A stretch of 64,000 nucleotides of DNA from Pseudomonas sp. MUP55 (GTDB taxonomy: Bacteria > Pseudomonadota > Gammaproteobacteria > Pseudomonadales > Pseudomonadaceae): positions 2,728,001 to 2,792,000 of the forward strand of contig NZ_CP138214.1 of the NCBI RefSeq assembly GCF_034043515.1, written 5' to 3'. The position numbers and the translations under genes are program-made. The notes beneath the pieces were generated by a model. That model was not told where the DNA came from, made no database searches, and saw nothing but the letters and a program-made list of their open reading frames with translations. This document shows, one piece after another, positions 23,397-32,668 of this stretch; positions within the stretch are counted from its first letter, which is position 1, and every line of letters begins with the position of its first letter.

Positions 23397-23951
23397 ATGA
23401 TCCGCAAAGCATTAGCCGCCGACGCAAAGGCCATTGCCCAGGTGCATATCCGTAGTTGGCAAGAGGCCTATCGCGATCTGATGCCTACCCATTATTTGAA
23501 CGGGTTGGACGCCACGCTGGCCCAGCGCGAATCCTATTGGGCGCGCTCGATCGCACTGGGCGAGCCTGACGTTTGGGTCGCGCAGGTGGATCATCAGATT
23601 GTCGGTTGGATAGCCGTTGGCGCCAGCCGTGATGAAGATGCCGCTGGGGCAGCTACCGGTGAGGTGATGGCGCGCTATGTGCTGGCCGGGTATTGGCAAA
23701 CGGGCGTTGGGCTGGCCTTGTGGCGGGCGGGCCTTCTGGGCTTGCGTGAGCAGGGATTTGAGCGTTTGACGCTGTGGGTGCTGGCCCGTAATGACAGGGC
23801 TATTCGGTTTTATCGCAAGGCAGGCTGCAGGGAGGACGCGGGCAGTGAGCGCAGCCTTGAGAGGGGCGGCGCCGCCCTGGTGGAGGTGAGGTACAGGTTG
23901 GGCTTCGAGGCTTGCGCCTGCGCATCTTCATCCCATTCAACGTTGGCGTGA
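23397..23951 (+). CDS. GNAT-family N-acetyltransferase
   Basis: A 184-residue protein with the GNAT fold: MIRKALAADAKAIAQVHIRS at the start, EVMARYVLAGYWQTGVGLAL covering the region where the acetyl-CoA loop lies, and LWVLARNDRAIRFYRKAGC near the end, the usual motif B. Its opening (AxVHIRSWQEAYRDLMP) is shared by many small-molecule acetyltransferases of unknown substrate. RBS is GAAAGGAACACCC. The last 15 bases overlap the 3' end of the convergent sensor kinase gene. Confidence 0.85.
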   Translation: MIRKALAADAKAIAQVHIRSWQEAYRDLMPTHYLNGLDATLAQRESYWARSIALGEPDVWVAQVDHQIVGWIAVGASRDEDAAGAATGEVMARYVLAGYWQTGVGLALWRAGLLGLREQGFERLTLWVLARNDRAIRFYRKAGCREDAGSERSLERGGAALVEVRYRLGFEACACASSSHSTLA

Positions 23952-25073
23952 GCTGACCGGCACTCGCACCTGAAACACCGTCCCCTGTTCGTTATCGGAA
24001 CTCACTTCAATCGCCCCACCATGGGCTGCCACGATTTCCGAGGCGATGAACAGGCCCAGCCCAAGGCCTTCGGTGGGGCCTTGATGGATGGCGGTGCGCT
24101 GGGAGAAGCGGCCCATGGGGTTGAAGATGAGCGGCAGCACGTCTTCGGGTATCGCTTCGCCGCTGTTTTGTACCGTGAACAACGCCAGGCCTTCGCGTAC
24201 GCCCAGTTCCACGTGGATAGGCCGCGTGGTGTCCCCATGCTGCACCGCGTTGCTGATGATGTTCGAAAACACCTGCTCCATGCGCGCGCCGTCGAATTCC
24301 CCGGCAACCGGCGTCTTGGCGTCGAATATCACGATCGCTTCGGGGTGAAAGGTGCGGATTTCTTCGATCACCCGCTGGCACAGCGGGGCGAGGTCTATAT
24401 CGGCCGTCTTCACCGGAATGCCCGGTCCCATCTGGCAGCGGGTCAGGTCCAGCAGGTCGCCGACGATCTGGCTCGCGCGGCGTACGCTGGTGAAGATCTG
24501 ATTGGCGATTTTGGTCGCTCGGGCGCCGGCGTCCTGGGCGTGGCGCAGCACGTCGGCGCCCAGCAGGATCGCGCCGAGTGGGGTGCGCAAGTCGTGGCCA
24601 AGGATGCCCAGGAACATATTGCGGGACGCTTCGACGGCGCGTGAATAGCTGGCGACCGACTCGGCGAGCGCCTGGTCGATGGCTTCGTGGAAGCGGGTCA
24701 TGTCGTCGACGTTGATCGGCGTGCCGTCCTTGATCTGGCGCATCCACTGGCTGACCACGCTGGTGCGCAGGGCGCGGTATTCCGACACCATCTGATCGAT
24801 GGTGAACCCGGCCATCAGCCGCGTCATGGCGTGGATTTCCGCCGCGGTTTCCTGCTCAACCTCCGGGGCGTGCCCCTGGGCCTTGGCGATTTGCTCCTGC
24901 CGGGTCTGCTTGGTGCGCAGGTCGCTGACGATGGCGCGCAACATTTGCTCGGCATGGTCGCGCAAGCCCACGCTGTCGAGTTCCTCGCCTGGTGTGTCGA
25001 GGGTTCTGGCGAAGTCTTCCCAGGCCTGCAGGATCGGCTCAAGGTTTTCCAGGATGAAATCGGCCAAGCGCAT
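23937..25073 (-). CDS. Soluble sensor histidine kinase with RsbR-like N-terminal domain
   Basis: A 378-residue kinase without membrane segments. Residues about 1-140 are a helical domain like the RsbRD N-terminus (MRLADFILENLEPILQAWED). The dimerisation box is MFLGILGHDLRTPLGAIL with His160. The ATPase part shows NIISNAVQHGD, NSGEAIPEDVLPLIFNPMGR and GLGLGLFIASEIVAAHGGAI. The frame is open to 25217, but the ATG at 25073 gives the family N-terminus. No response regulator is adjacent, so it is an orphan. Its 3' end overlaps the acetyltransferase gene by 15 bp. Confidence 0.9.
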   Translation of the reverse strand: MRLADFILENLEPILQAWEDFARTLDTPGEELDSVGLRDHAEQMLRAIVSDLRTKQTRQEQIAKAQGHAPEVEQETAAEIHAMTRLMAGFTIDQMVSEYRALRTSVVSQWMRQIKDGTPINVDDMTRFHEAIDQALAESVASYSRAVEASRNMFLGILGHDLRTPLGAILLGADVLRHAQDAGARATKIANQIFTSVRRASQIVGDLLDLTRCQMGPGIPVKTADIDLAPLCQRVIEEIRTFHPEAIVIFDAKTPVAGEFDGARMEQVFSNIISNAVQHGDTTRPIHVELGVREGLALFTVQNSGEAIPEDVLPLIFNPMGRFSQRTAIHQGPTEGLGLGLFIASEIVAAHGGAIEVSSDNEQGTVFQVRVPVSSRQR

Positions 25074-25230
25074 GTCTGTAATCCTGATGGAGGCGGGCAG
25101 AAGAGCGAGGCTGCGCAGCTGTAGGGAAATTCTCGGCAGTGTAGGAGTTTGTTCGCCGCTTTTAAAGCTCGGGCGGTGACGGGATACTGTGGATCCAATA
25201 TTTGCACTAAACGCCAACAGACGGCGGGGG

Positions 25231-25470
25231 TTAAAGCCCCAATGTCAGCGACCTCAGCCGTTGTTCCACCACGCTGTCAAAATGGCTCGCCAGCTCCTCG
25301 CATCGCTCCGACGTCAGGCCGTCACAGCAGTCTATTCCCAACACAAACCCCTGGGCTTTGGCGCCGCCTTTGACCGCAAGGATCATCGACCCTGCCAATT
25401 CGATCTCGCGCAGGATCCTGTCGGCCTGGCGTTTTATAGGGCCGGGCAAATCGTTTATGACTTCTTTCAT
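25231..25470 (-). CDS. Small hypothetical protein (79 residues)
   Basis: Starts MKEVINDLPGPIKRQADRIL at ATG 25470 with a clear Shine-Dalgarno (GGAGACGGCC). The frame is open to 25506, but that part encodes a run produced by a CA repeat (MCVCVSQ) and is unlikely to be translated. The protein is probably cytoplasmic, with no signal or membrane segment. It contains two adjacent cysteines (LGIDCCDGL). Family unknown. Confidence 0.6.
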   Translation of the reverse strand: MKEVINDLPGPIKRQADRILREIELAGSMILAVKGGAKAQGFVLGIDCCDGLTSERCEELASHFDSVVEQRLRSLTLGL

Positions 25471-25617
25471 GGCCGTCTCCGCAGCTTGACTCACACACAC
25501 ACACAAGACATCTGAAGCACTAACGGCCTCTTGAAAGCATCGACCGAAGGATGGTTCAGGAGTTTCGCTGCGAGTGGACGAAAGGCGATGAGTTACGGTG
25601 CCACGGCTGGCGGAGGG

Positions 25618-26523
25618 TCACGGCGCAGAGCCCCGCGTGTAGCGCAGCGCCTCAACCACCACCCCCAGCGCCGATGACTGCTCGCGCCGGTTCGGGTAGT
25701 AAAGGTGGTAGCCGGCAAAGGGTTGGCACCAATCTTCCAGCACCCGTACCAGGCTGCCCTCGGCCAGTTGCTCAAGCACCATGTCTTCGGGCAGGAAACC
25801 CAGCCCGCAACCGGCCACGGCCGCGCGCAGCATGGGTTCGCTGCCGTTGAAGGTCCATTGCCCGTCGACGCTCGCCTTGAGTTCGTGGCCGTCCTTTTCG
25901 AATTCCCATTGCAGCAGGTTGCCGTACGTGGGCAGGCGCAGGTTGATGCAGTTGTGCTCGGCAAGGTCGCGCGGTGCCTGCGGAACCGGCCGCTGCTTGA
26001 AGTAGCTCGGAGCGCCCACGATGGCCATGCGCAAGGGCGGGCCGATGGGCACCGCGATCATGTCCTTGGCCACTTGGTCGCCCAGGCGCACGCCGGCATC
26101 GCAGCGCTGCGCGACGATATCGGCGAGGGCGTAGTCGACGGTGATTTCCACCTTGATGTGCGGGTAGTCGCGCAGCACTTTCGACAGCTTGGGCCAAAGG
26201 ATGGTGTCTGCCGCGTGGGCCGTGGCCGAGATGCGGACGCTGCCCGCCGGGGTGTCGCGCACCTGGGTGATGGCCGCCAGTTCCAGGTCGATTTCCTCTA
26301 AACGCGGCGCCATGCTTTGGTACAAGCGCTGTCCGGCCTCGGTGGGCGCGACGCTGCGGGTGGTGCGCGCCAGCAGGCGCACGCCGAGCCGCGCTTCGAG
26401 GGCGCGCATGGTGTGGCTGAGGGCGGACTGCGACACGCCCAATTGCGCGGCGGCGCGGGTGAAGCTGCCTTCGCGGGCGATCACCACGAAGGCATGCAGG
26501 TCGTTGAGATTGGCGCGGGACAT
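25618..26523 (-). CDS. LysR-family transcriptional regulator
   Basis: A 301-residue regulator. The N-terminal winged helix is MSRANLNDLHAFVVIAREGS, FTRAAAQLGVSQSALSHTMR, then ALEARLGVRLLARTTRSVAP. The effector domain continues to GVVVEALRYTRGSAP. ATG 26523 follows AGAGGCTTTTCTTG. It lies 68 bp downstream of the cupin/CMD gene on the same strand, so it may be co-transcribed with that gene. A sibling LysR gene lies on the other side of it. Confidence 0.9.
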   Translation of the reverse strand: MSRANLNDLHAFVVIAREGSFTRAAAQLGVSQSALSHTMRALEARLGVRLLARTTRSVAPTEAGQRLYQSMAPRLEEIDLELAAITQVRDTPAGSVRISATAHAADTILWPKLSKVLRDYPHIKVEITVDYALADIVAQRCDAGVRLGDQVAKDMIAVPIGPPLRMAIVGAPSYFKQRPVPQAPRDLAEHNCINLRLPTYGNLLQWEFEKDGHELKASVDGQWTFNGSEPMLRAAVAGCGLGFLPEDMVLEQLAEGSLVRVLEDWCQPFAGYHLYYPNRREQSSALGVVVEALRYTRGSAP

Positions 26524-26591
26524 CAAGAAAAGCCTCTCATGCGGAGCCTGTGATTATGCATCCGATCAGAGGGCTGCGCTGCATCGCATGC

Positions 26592-27725
26592 TCAGCCTTG
26601 CCGGGCCGCCAGGGCCTGTGTCAACGCGGCGTCGGCACGTTTGGGCGTGTCTTCGTCGCCGTGCTGCGCGAGGCCCTCGACCAGCTCACGCAATTGCGCC
26701 GGGCTCAGCCCTACCCGCAGGCTTGCCAGCATGTGCGCACGCAACTGCGGTTCAGCGCCTGGCAGGGCGGCCAGCGCGCCGACCGTGGCCAGTTCGCGAC
26801 TCTGCCAATCGAGGTTGTCACGCTCGAAAATATCGCCAAACAGATGGGTTTGCAGAAACTGGTTGATCACCGGAGCAAAATCGAACACACCGCCGCTGAC
26901 CGGGCCGCCGGTCAGGCGCGTCTGGTTGGCCGTGCCCACGTCCAGCAACTGCTCACCGGTCGGGAGGCTGCGGCTGGGTTCGCGTCCGGGCGCATCGTGA
27001 ATGCCGCGCTCGTTGCGGGCCTGCAGCACGCTCATCAGCTCATTGAGGGCGTTGAGGCTGCGCGGGAAGCCGACGTAGGCGTAGAGCTGCACCAGAATCT
27101 CGCGGCTTTCGCTGATGCTCAGGCCGGCGTCCAGGCCCTGGTTCAGCGCGGTGTTGAGCTTGGGCATATCGCCTGTCGCGGCGAAGGCGGCGATGGGCGC
27201 AATGGCCTGCTGCTTGAGCGTCAAGCTGTCCGAGGCGGGCAGGGCGCGGTTCATCGCGGGCAGTTGGCCGGCGTATTGCGCCTCCGACACCTGTTCGGCC
27301 CAGGTGACGGAGCTGCCGTTTTCGGCTTCGGCGATGGCAATGTGGGTCATGCCCTGGGTGGCCGTCGCGCCATGCCAGTGGCGGGTGTGCGGTGGAATCC
27401 ACACCACGTCGCCGGGGCGGATTGCCTGGCGCGGCCCACCTTCCTGCTGCACATAGCCGACGCCCGCGGTGACGATCAGCGTTTGCCCCAGCGGATGGGT
27501 GTGCCAGGCCGTACGTGCGCCGGGTTCAAAGCTGACTGTGGCGCCTCCGACGCGGGCGGGCAGCTCGGCATTGAACAAGCCATCGACCCGAACCGAGCCG
27601 GTGAAGTTGTTTTCAGCGCCCTTGATGGCGGGCTGCGAGCCATTGGGGGTGATGCGAATCTGGTTGGCGTCGGTTTCGCCGCTCATGAGCGACAACGCAA
27701 CCAATGGGGCAATCAAACGGTTCAT
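26592..27725 (-). CDS. Exported cupin plus carboxymuconolactone-decarboxylase fusion protein
   Basis: A 377-residue protein. MNRLIAPLVALSLMSGETDA looks like a signal peptide. Residues about 30-150 form a cupin with metal-binding HTHPLGQTLIVTAGVGYV and PGDVVWIPPHTRHWHG. Residues about 190-377 hold AhpD/CMD-like helical segments (SREILVQLYAYVGFPRSLNA; DWQSRELATVGALAALPGAE). Fusions of this kind are frequent beside LysR genes in proteobacteria; no reaction is established. Start at ATG 27725 behind CAGGAGTTGGCTGG. The CMD part lacks the CxxC pair of redox-active AhpD, so peroxidase activity is unlikely. Confidence 0.85.
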   Translation of the reverse strand: MNRLIAPLVALSLMSGETDANQIRITPNGSQPAIKGAENNFTGSVRVDGLFNAELPARVGGATVSFEPGARTAWHTHPLGQTLIVTAGVGYVQQEGGPRQAIRPGDVVWIPPHTRHWHGATATQGMTHIAIAEAENGSSVTWAEQVSEAQYAGQLPAMNRALPASDSLTLKQQAIAPIAAFAATGDMPKLNTALNQGLDAGLSISESREILVQLYAYVGFPRSLNALNELMSVLQARNERGIHDAPGREPSRSLPTGEQLLDVGTANQTRLTGGPVSGGVFDFAPVINQFLQTHLFGDIFERDNLDWQSRELATVGALAALPGAEPQLRAHMLASLRVGLSPAQLRELVEGLAQHGDEDTPKRADAALTQALAARQG

Positions 27726-27896
27726 CCAGCCAACTCCTGGGCGGCTCCGCTCCGGGAGCCGCGCGTAGGTGATCAATCTGGCGCCGGGGGGTATCCGCTC
27801 AGCGCATGATTGAAGACAGTAAGCCGGCTGTTGGCATACGACTAGATGGGTAAATCGGCAAGGGTTCATGAACTGAATTCATGAATGTGCGCGTGT

Positions 27897-28772
27897 TCAG
27901 CCCTGCAGTACCAGCGACATGTCCGGGTACTGTGCGCAGATGAAATCGACAAATGCGCGCACCTTGGGCGCGGCAAGGCGCCGGGAGGTGTGCAACACCC
28001 ACAGCTCCGGCTCGATCTCGGACACCGTGCCCCACTGGACCAGTTCGCCCCGGGCCAGTGGCGCCCAGGCGATAGACTGCGGAATCAGCGCCGCGCCGCC
28101 ACCGGCGATGGCGGCATCGCGCACCATCAGTAACGAAGAGAACTGCAAACGGGCGAGCGGTTCCAGCACCAGCTGCCCGCCATCCAGCCGCCAATGGGTG
28201 GGCATGAACCCTGGCGTTACGATGCCTGGCACCTGCCGGATCGCACCCGGCTGCGGTTTGGGTATGGCGGGCGCGGCCACGACCACCAGGCGGTCCCTGG
28301 CGAAGCATCGACCGACCAGGTTGCTGTCCGGGCGGGGGTTGATGCGAATGGCGACGTCGAATTGTTCTTCCACCAGGTCCACCAGGCGGTCTTCGGCCAC
28401 CACCTCGATAACCACGTCCGGGTAGGCGGCGCAGAAGCGTGCGCCAATCCCGCCCATGGCCAGTTGGGAGAACAGGATCGGTGCGGCCACGCGCAACCGA
28501 CCGCGGGGCGTCGATACGCCTTCGCGTGCGGCGGTCAGCGCTTCGCTCACCTCGCCCAGCGGGCCTTCTGTGCGCGACATCAGCAGCTCGCCGGCTTCGG
28601 TGAGCTTGAGCCCACGGGCACTGCGCTCGATCAGCCGTACGCCCAGTTGCTCTTCAAGGTCAGCGATTCGGCGCGATAAGGTGGCCTTGGAAACACCGCT
28701 GGCGCGGCTGGCCTTGCCCAGGCCCTCGTTGGTGGCGACGAGGATGAAATCGATCAGGGCGTTAAGGTTCAT
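27897..28772 (-). CDS. LysR-family transcriptional regulator
   Basis: A 291-residue regulator with the winged helix MNLNALIDFILVATNEGLGK, ASRASGVSKATLSRRIADLE. It is divergent from the NmrA-type gene at 28888 across 115 bp, the usual pairing of a LysR regulator with its target. It could also act on the cupin gene that follows it on the same strand. Confidence 0.9.
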   Translation of the reverse strand: MNLNALIDFILVATNEGLGKASRASGVSKATLSRRIADLEEQLGVRLIERSARGLKLTEAGELLMSRTEGPLGEVSEALTAAREGVSTPRGRLRVAAPILFSQLAMGGIGARFCAAYPDVVIEVVAEDRLVDLVEEQFDVAIRINPRPDSNLVGRCFARDRLVVVAAPAIPKPQPGAIRQVPGIVTPGFMPTHWRLDGGQLVLEPLARLQFSSLLMVRDAAIAGGGAALIPQSIAWAPLARGELVQWGTVSEIEPELWVLHTSRRLAAPKVRAFVDFICAQYPDMSLVLQG

Positions 28773-28887
28773 GGTGTTCCATTTTTGAAACGAGGTGTCC
28801 GGATTCTGTGGTCTTCGTTTTCTTTATGCAACGAATTACTGTGGGTTCCAACGCAAACCCATTGGTTCCCAGGCAGGAGTTTTACCC

Positions 28888-29763
28888 ATGAGCATTCTAG
28901 TAGTTGGCGCCACCGGCACCCTCGGTTCACTGGTCACCCAAGGCCTTGCCCAGCGCGGCGCAGCGGTCAAGGCCCTGGTGCGCCAGGCCGGCAAACGGGA
29001 CTTCCCGGCTGGCGTCACCGAAGTGGTCGGCGACCTCACCGACGTCGCGTCCATGCGCGCCGCGCTGGCGTCGGTACGTACTCTGTTTTTGCTCAATGCG
29101 GTGACGCCCGATGAAGTCACCCAAGCCCTCATCGCGTTGAACCTCGCCCGGGAGGCGGGCATCGAGCGGGTGGTTTACTTGTCGGTGATCCATGCCGACA
29201 CGTTCACCCAAGTGCCGCACTTCACCGGCAAGTACACCGTTGAACGCATGATCGAAAGCCTCGACATCCCCGCGACCGTGCTGCGCCCGGCGTACTTCAT
29301 GCAAAACGACCTGATGGTGCAGCAGACGATCCAGGACTACGCGGTGTACCCGATGCCCATCGGCTCGGCCGGTGTGTCGATGATCGACACACGGGACATT
29401 GCCGATATCGCCGTGGCCGAGCTGTTGCGACGCGACCAGGCCGCGACTGCGCTGGAGCGCGTGACACTGGAACTGGTTGGGCCGCAGGCGCTGACGGGGA
29501 CGGGCGTGGCCAAACTCTGGAGTGCTGCCCTGGGCCGCGAAATCGCCTACGGCGGTGACGACGTTGCTGCGTTTGAAACCCAGCTGTCGGCGTACGGTCC
29601 TGCCTGGCTGGCCTATGACATGCGCCTGATGATGGAAGGCATCCAGGCGTTCGGCATGCAGGCAGCGCCAGGCAGCTTGGCGCGGCTGGAAGCGATCATC
29701 GGCCGGCCGTTGCGCACTTACCAGGATTTTGTGAGCGAGTCGGTGCCAAAGACTGCCTCATGA
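28888..29763 (+). CDS. NmrA-like NAD(P)-binding atypical SDR protein
   Basis: A 291-residue Rossmann protein with the nucleotide loop MSILVVGATGTLGSLVTQGL, then EVVGDLTDVASMRAALASV and RPAYFMQNDLM. It lacks the Tyr-x-x-x-Lys of classical SDRs in the usual place and resembles NmrA/HSCARG sensors or NAD(P)H:quinone-type oxidoreductases. The ATG at 28888 has an RBS (AGGCAGGAGTTTTACCC). It is divergent from a LysR gene that probably controls it. Confidence 0.85.
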   Translation: MSILVVGATGTLGSLVTQGLAQRGAAVKALVRQAGKRDFPAGVTEVVGDLTDVASMRAALASVRTLFLLNAVTPDEVTQALIALNLAREAGIERVVYLSVIHADTFTQVPHFTGKYTVERMIESLDIPATVLRPAYFMQNDLMVQQTIQDYAVYPMPIGSAGVSMIDTRDIADIAVAELLRRDQAATALERVTLELVGPQALTGTGVAKLWSAALGREIAYGGDDVAAFETQLSAYGPAWLAYDMRLMMEGIQAFGMQAAPGSLARLEAIIGRPLRTYQDFVSESVPKTAS

Positions 29764-29779
29764 ATTGCACCAATGCCCC

Positions 29780-30998
29780 GTAGGAGCTCCCGAGCTTTAG
29801 CGAGGCTGCGAAAGCGGTGGTTCAGGCAATGAAGAGGTTGACTTTGCCGCCGCCATCGCAGCCTCGCCGGGGCTCGACAGCTCCCACATTTGATCGGTGG
29901 TGTCAGTGAGGGCCAGGTCTGCCGTGATGGCCCTGCAAACCGAGATCCCCCCAACACCACCAAATCCCTGTGGGAGCTGTCGAGCTTTAGCGAGGCTGCG
30001 AAAGCGGTGGTTCAGGCGATGAAGAGGTTGACTGTGCCGCCGCCATCGCAGCCTCGCCGGGGCTCGACAGCTCCTACATTTGAGCAGTGGTGTCATTGAG
30101 GGCCAGGTCTGCCGTGATGGCTCTGGTAACCGAAATACCCCAACACCGCCGGCCCCCTGTGGGAGCTGTCGAGCTTTAGCGAGGCTGCGAAAGCGGTGGT
30201 TCAGGCGATGAAGAGGTTGACAGTGCCGCCGCCATCGCAGCCTCGCCGGGGCTCGACAGCTCCCACATTTGAGCGGTGGTGTCATTGAGGGCCAGGTCTG
30301 CCGTGACGGCCCTGCAAACCGAGATTCCTCACACCACCAAATCCCTGTGGGAGCTGTCGAGCTTTAGCGAGGCTGCGAAAGCGGTGGTTCAGGCGATGAA
30401 GAGGTTGACTGTGCCGCCGCCATCGCAGCCTCGCCGGGGCTCGACAGCTCCCACATTTGAGCGGTGGTGTCATTGAGGGCCAGGTCTGCCGTGACGGCCC
30501 TGCAAACCGAGATTCCTCACACCACCAAATCCCTGTGGGAGCTGTCGAGCTTTAGCGAGGCTGCGAAAGCGGTGGTTCAGGCAAGGAAGAGGTTGACTGT
30601 GCCGCCGCCATCGCAGCCTCGCCGGGGCTCGACAGCTCCCACATTTGAGCGGTGGTGTCAGTGAGAATGGGGCCTGGCGCGACGACCTTGCGGACCGAGA
30701 CACCTGCGACACAGCGGTCCCCTGTGGGAGCTGTCGAGCTTTAGCGAGGCTGCGAAAGCGGTGGTTCAGGCGATGAGGAAGTTGACTGTGCCGCCGCCAT
30801 CGCAGCCTCGCCGGGGCTCGACAGCTCCCCCATTTGAGCGGTGGTGTCATTGAGGGCCAGGTCTGCCGTGATGTCCCTGCAAACCGAGAGCCCCCCAACA
30901 CCACCAAATCCCTGTGGGAGCTGTCGAGCCCCAGCGAGGCTGCGATGGCGGTAGTTCAGGCAATGAAAATGCCGGCTCTGCCACCGCCCTCCAGTTCC
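29780..30998. repeat. Tandem array of 188-190 bp REP-pair units (about 6.5 copies)
   Basis: Units begin at 29780, 29970, 30159, 30347, 30535, 30724 and 30914 (the last truncated). Each has a left arm GTGGGAGCTGTCGAGCTTTA, about 60 bp, a right arm that is the reverse complement of GTGGGAGCTGTCGAGCCCCG, then about 80 bp of spacer (GTGGTGTCATTGAGGGCCAG). Units 4 and 5 are nearly identical. The arms can fold into long hairpins. Short open frames run through the array in several phases but repeat with the unit and are not genes. The array fills the gap between the NmrA-type and chemoreceptor genes. Confidence 0.9.
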
Positions 30999-31008
30999 CA
31001 AAACCCAA

Positions 31009-32496
31009 TCACGGATGAAACCTGCGCCCCAGCGCATCCAGGCGCACGGCGATCGGTGGCAGGCGCTCGCTGCTGCGGGCCAGGGTTTCGACGTCGTCGG
31101 CGGTGTTTTGCGCGATGTGTTGCACCGATTGCAGGCGCTCGACGATTTCCAGGTTCGCTGAGGTCTGCTCGCGGGTGGTGGTGACGATGCGGCCGTTGAG
31201 TTGGTCGATGTGTGCGATGTCTTCGCCCACGGCGCGCAGCATGTCGACGGCCATTTGGCTGTCTTCCACGCAGCGCTCCACACCCTGGCGGCTGTCGTGC
31301 ATGGCTTCGACGGCCTGGCGGCTGCCTTGCTGAAGGCCTTCGATGATGGTCCTGATTTCCTGAGTGGAGAGGGCGGTGCGTTGGGCCAGGCTGCGCACTT
31401 CGTCGGCAACCACGGCAAATCCACGGCCTTGCTCGCCGGCGCGGGCGGCTTCGATGGCGGCATTGAGGGCGAGCAGGTTGGTCTGGTTGGCGATGCTGCT
31501 GATCACCTCCAGCACCGAACCGATTTGTTCGGCTTGCACGGCCAGCGATTGTACGGTGGATTCGGTGCCATTGATGCGTGACGCCAACTGCGTGATTTCA
31601 TGCTGGGCGCGGCCCACGCTTTGCTGACCACGCTCGATCTGCTGGCTGGCCTGGCCGGCGTGCTCCACCGCCTGTTCGACGTGCACGGTGATGTGGCCCA
31701 TGGCGTCTTCCATGCGTTGCATCGAACCGGTCATTTCATTGATCTGTGCCAGTTGATGCCGTGCGCCTTGTTCCAGGGTGCCGCTGGCGGTGGCCAGTTC
31801 CTGGCCGAGTTGGCCGAGGCCGTGGGAGTCGCGCGCGACACCGTCGATCAGGTGGGTGAGCTGCTGCAGGAAGTGGTCGAACCGCTTGGCGAGAGACACA
31901 TGCACCTTGTCTTCACCCTTGGCGGTGTCTTGCGTGAACTGCGACGTGACGGCGAGCATTTTTTCAAGCATTTCCTGGCTTTCGACCGCCTCGGCCTGGC
32001 TATGCACGGCGAGGTAGAGCAGGGCGACCGTTTCCATGACCACGTAGAAGGCGTGGACGAAAATCATCGTCCAGCCGCCGTGATGGGCCATCACAAATAC
32101 CGGCACCCCTTGATGTTGCAAGGCATGGAAGACCAGGTGATGCACGGCGATGGTCAGCGCCGCCACCAGGATCGGCAGCCAGTCGCGGTAGAAGGTCAAC
32201 ACCGCCAGCAGCGCGAAAATACCAAAGTGCGATTCGATCACACCCTCGGCCTGGTTGATGTGCAAGGCGGCCATCACCATCAGGCCGGCACCCAGCACGC
32301 AGCGCATCACACGGGTGCCGCCGATGGCGCGATACAGCACAGTCAGCACCACACCGGTGCCGCCGCCGACGATCACCGCTTGGGTAAAGGTGTCATGCCA
32401 GAACGCCAGGCCCAGGGAGAAGAGGAACATCAGCCAGATCAACGCCAGCATGATGCGGTCGGCCTTGCGGTAGTGCTCCAGAAAGCGTGTGGGCAT
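31009..32496 (-). CDS. Methyl-accepting chemotaxis protein with multi-spanning N-terminus
   Basis: A 495-residue chemoreceptor. Residues 1-165 form about six membrane helices ([40 protein letters not shown]) rather than a periplasmic sensor flanked by two helices, so the signal is probably sensed in or at the membrane. The signalling hairpin has the canonical [20 protein letters not shown], then [20 protein letters not shown]. No CheR-binding pentapeptide is visible at the C-terminus (LGRRFHP). The ATG at 32496 is close to the end of the siderophore receptor gene. The 3' end abuts the REP array. Confidence 0.9.
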   Translation of the reverse strand: MPTRFLEHYRKADRIMLALIWLMFLFSLGLAFWHDTFTQAVIVGGGTGVVLTVLYRAIGGTRVMRCVLGAGLMVMAALHINQAEGVIESHFGIFALLAVLTFYRDWLPILVAALTIAVHHLVFHALQHQGVPVFVMAHHGGWTMIFVHAFYVVMETVALLYLAVHSQAEAVESQEMLEKMLAVTSQFTQDTAKGEDKVHVSLAKRFDHFLQQLTHLIDGVARDSHGLGQLGQELATASGTLEQGARHQLAQINEMTGSMQRMEDAMGHITVHVEQAVEHAGQASQQIERGQQSVGRAQHEITQLASRINGTESTVQSLAVQAEQIGSVLEVISSIANQTNLLALNAAIEAARAGEQGRGFAVVADEVRSLAQRTALSTQEIRTIIEGLQQGSRQAVEAMHDSRQGVERCVEDSQMAVDMLRAVGEDIAHIDQLNGRIVTTTREQTSANLEIVERLQSVQHIAQNTADDVETLARSSERLPPIAVRLDALGRRFHP

Positions 32497-32637
32497 TCAC
32501 GTTTACTCCATGTGGTTTGGCCAGGAACCAAGCATGCGGCGTGCCACGCGGGCCGCGGTCAGTACAAAAGAGATGGCTATTTGCCGGTATCAATCCGGCA
32601 AACGGTTATCGGCAGGTCGCGAGGGGACTTTAAGCAA

Positions 32638-32659
32638 CGGCTGCCCGAGCGGGCAGCCG
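32638..32659 (-). terminator. Hairpin terminator of the siderophore-receptor gene
   Basis: A perfect 9-bp stem, CGGCTGCCC with GGGCAGCCG, and a 4-base loop lie 10 bases past the receptor stop. On the minus strand it is followed by TTGCTTAAAG, only moderately T-rich. Confidence 0.7.
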
Positions 32660-32668
32660 CGATGACGA

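Noticed and set aside
25490..25506. CA dinucleotide repeat extending a small gene
   Set aside because: It only lengthens the frame with MCVCV-like residues; the RBS points to the ATG at 25470.
29797..30907. Several 60-160 codon frames in the REP array
   Set aside because: They repeat with the 188-bp unit, appear on both strands and lack ribosome binding sites.
29780..30998. Possible CRISPR array
   Set aside because: The units are 188-190 bp with inverted arms and conserved spacers, unlike short direct repeats with unique spacers.
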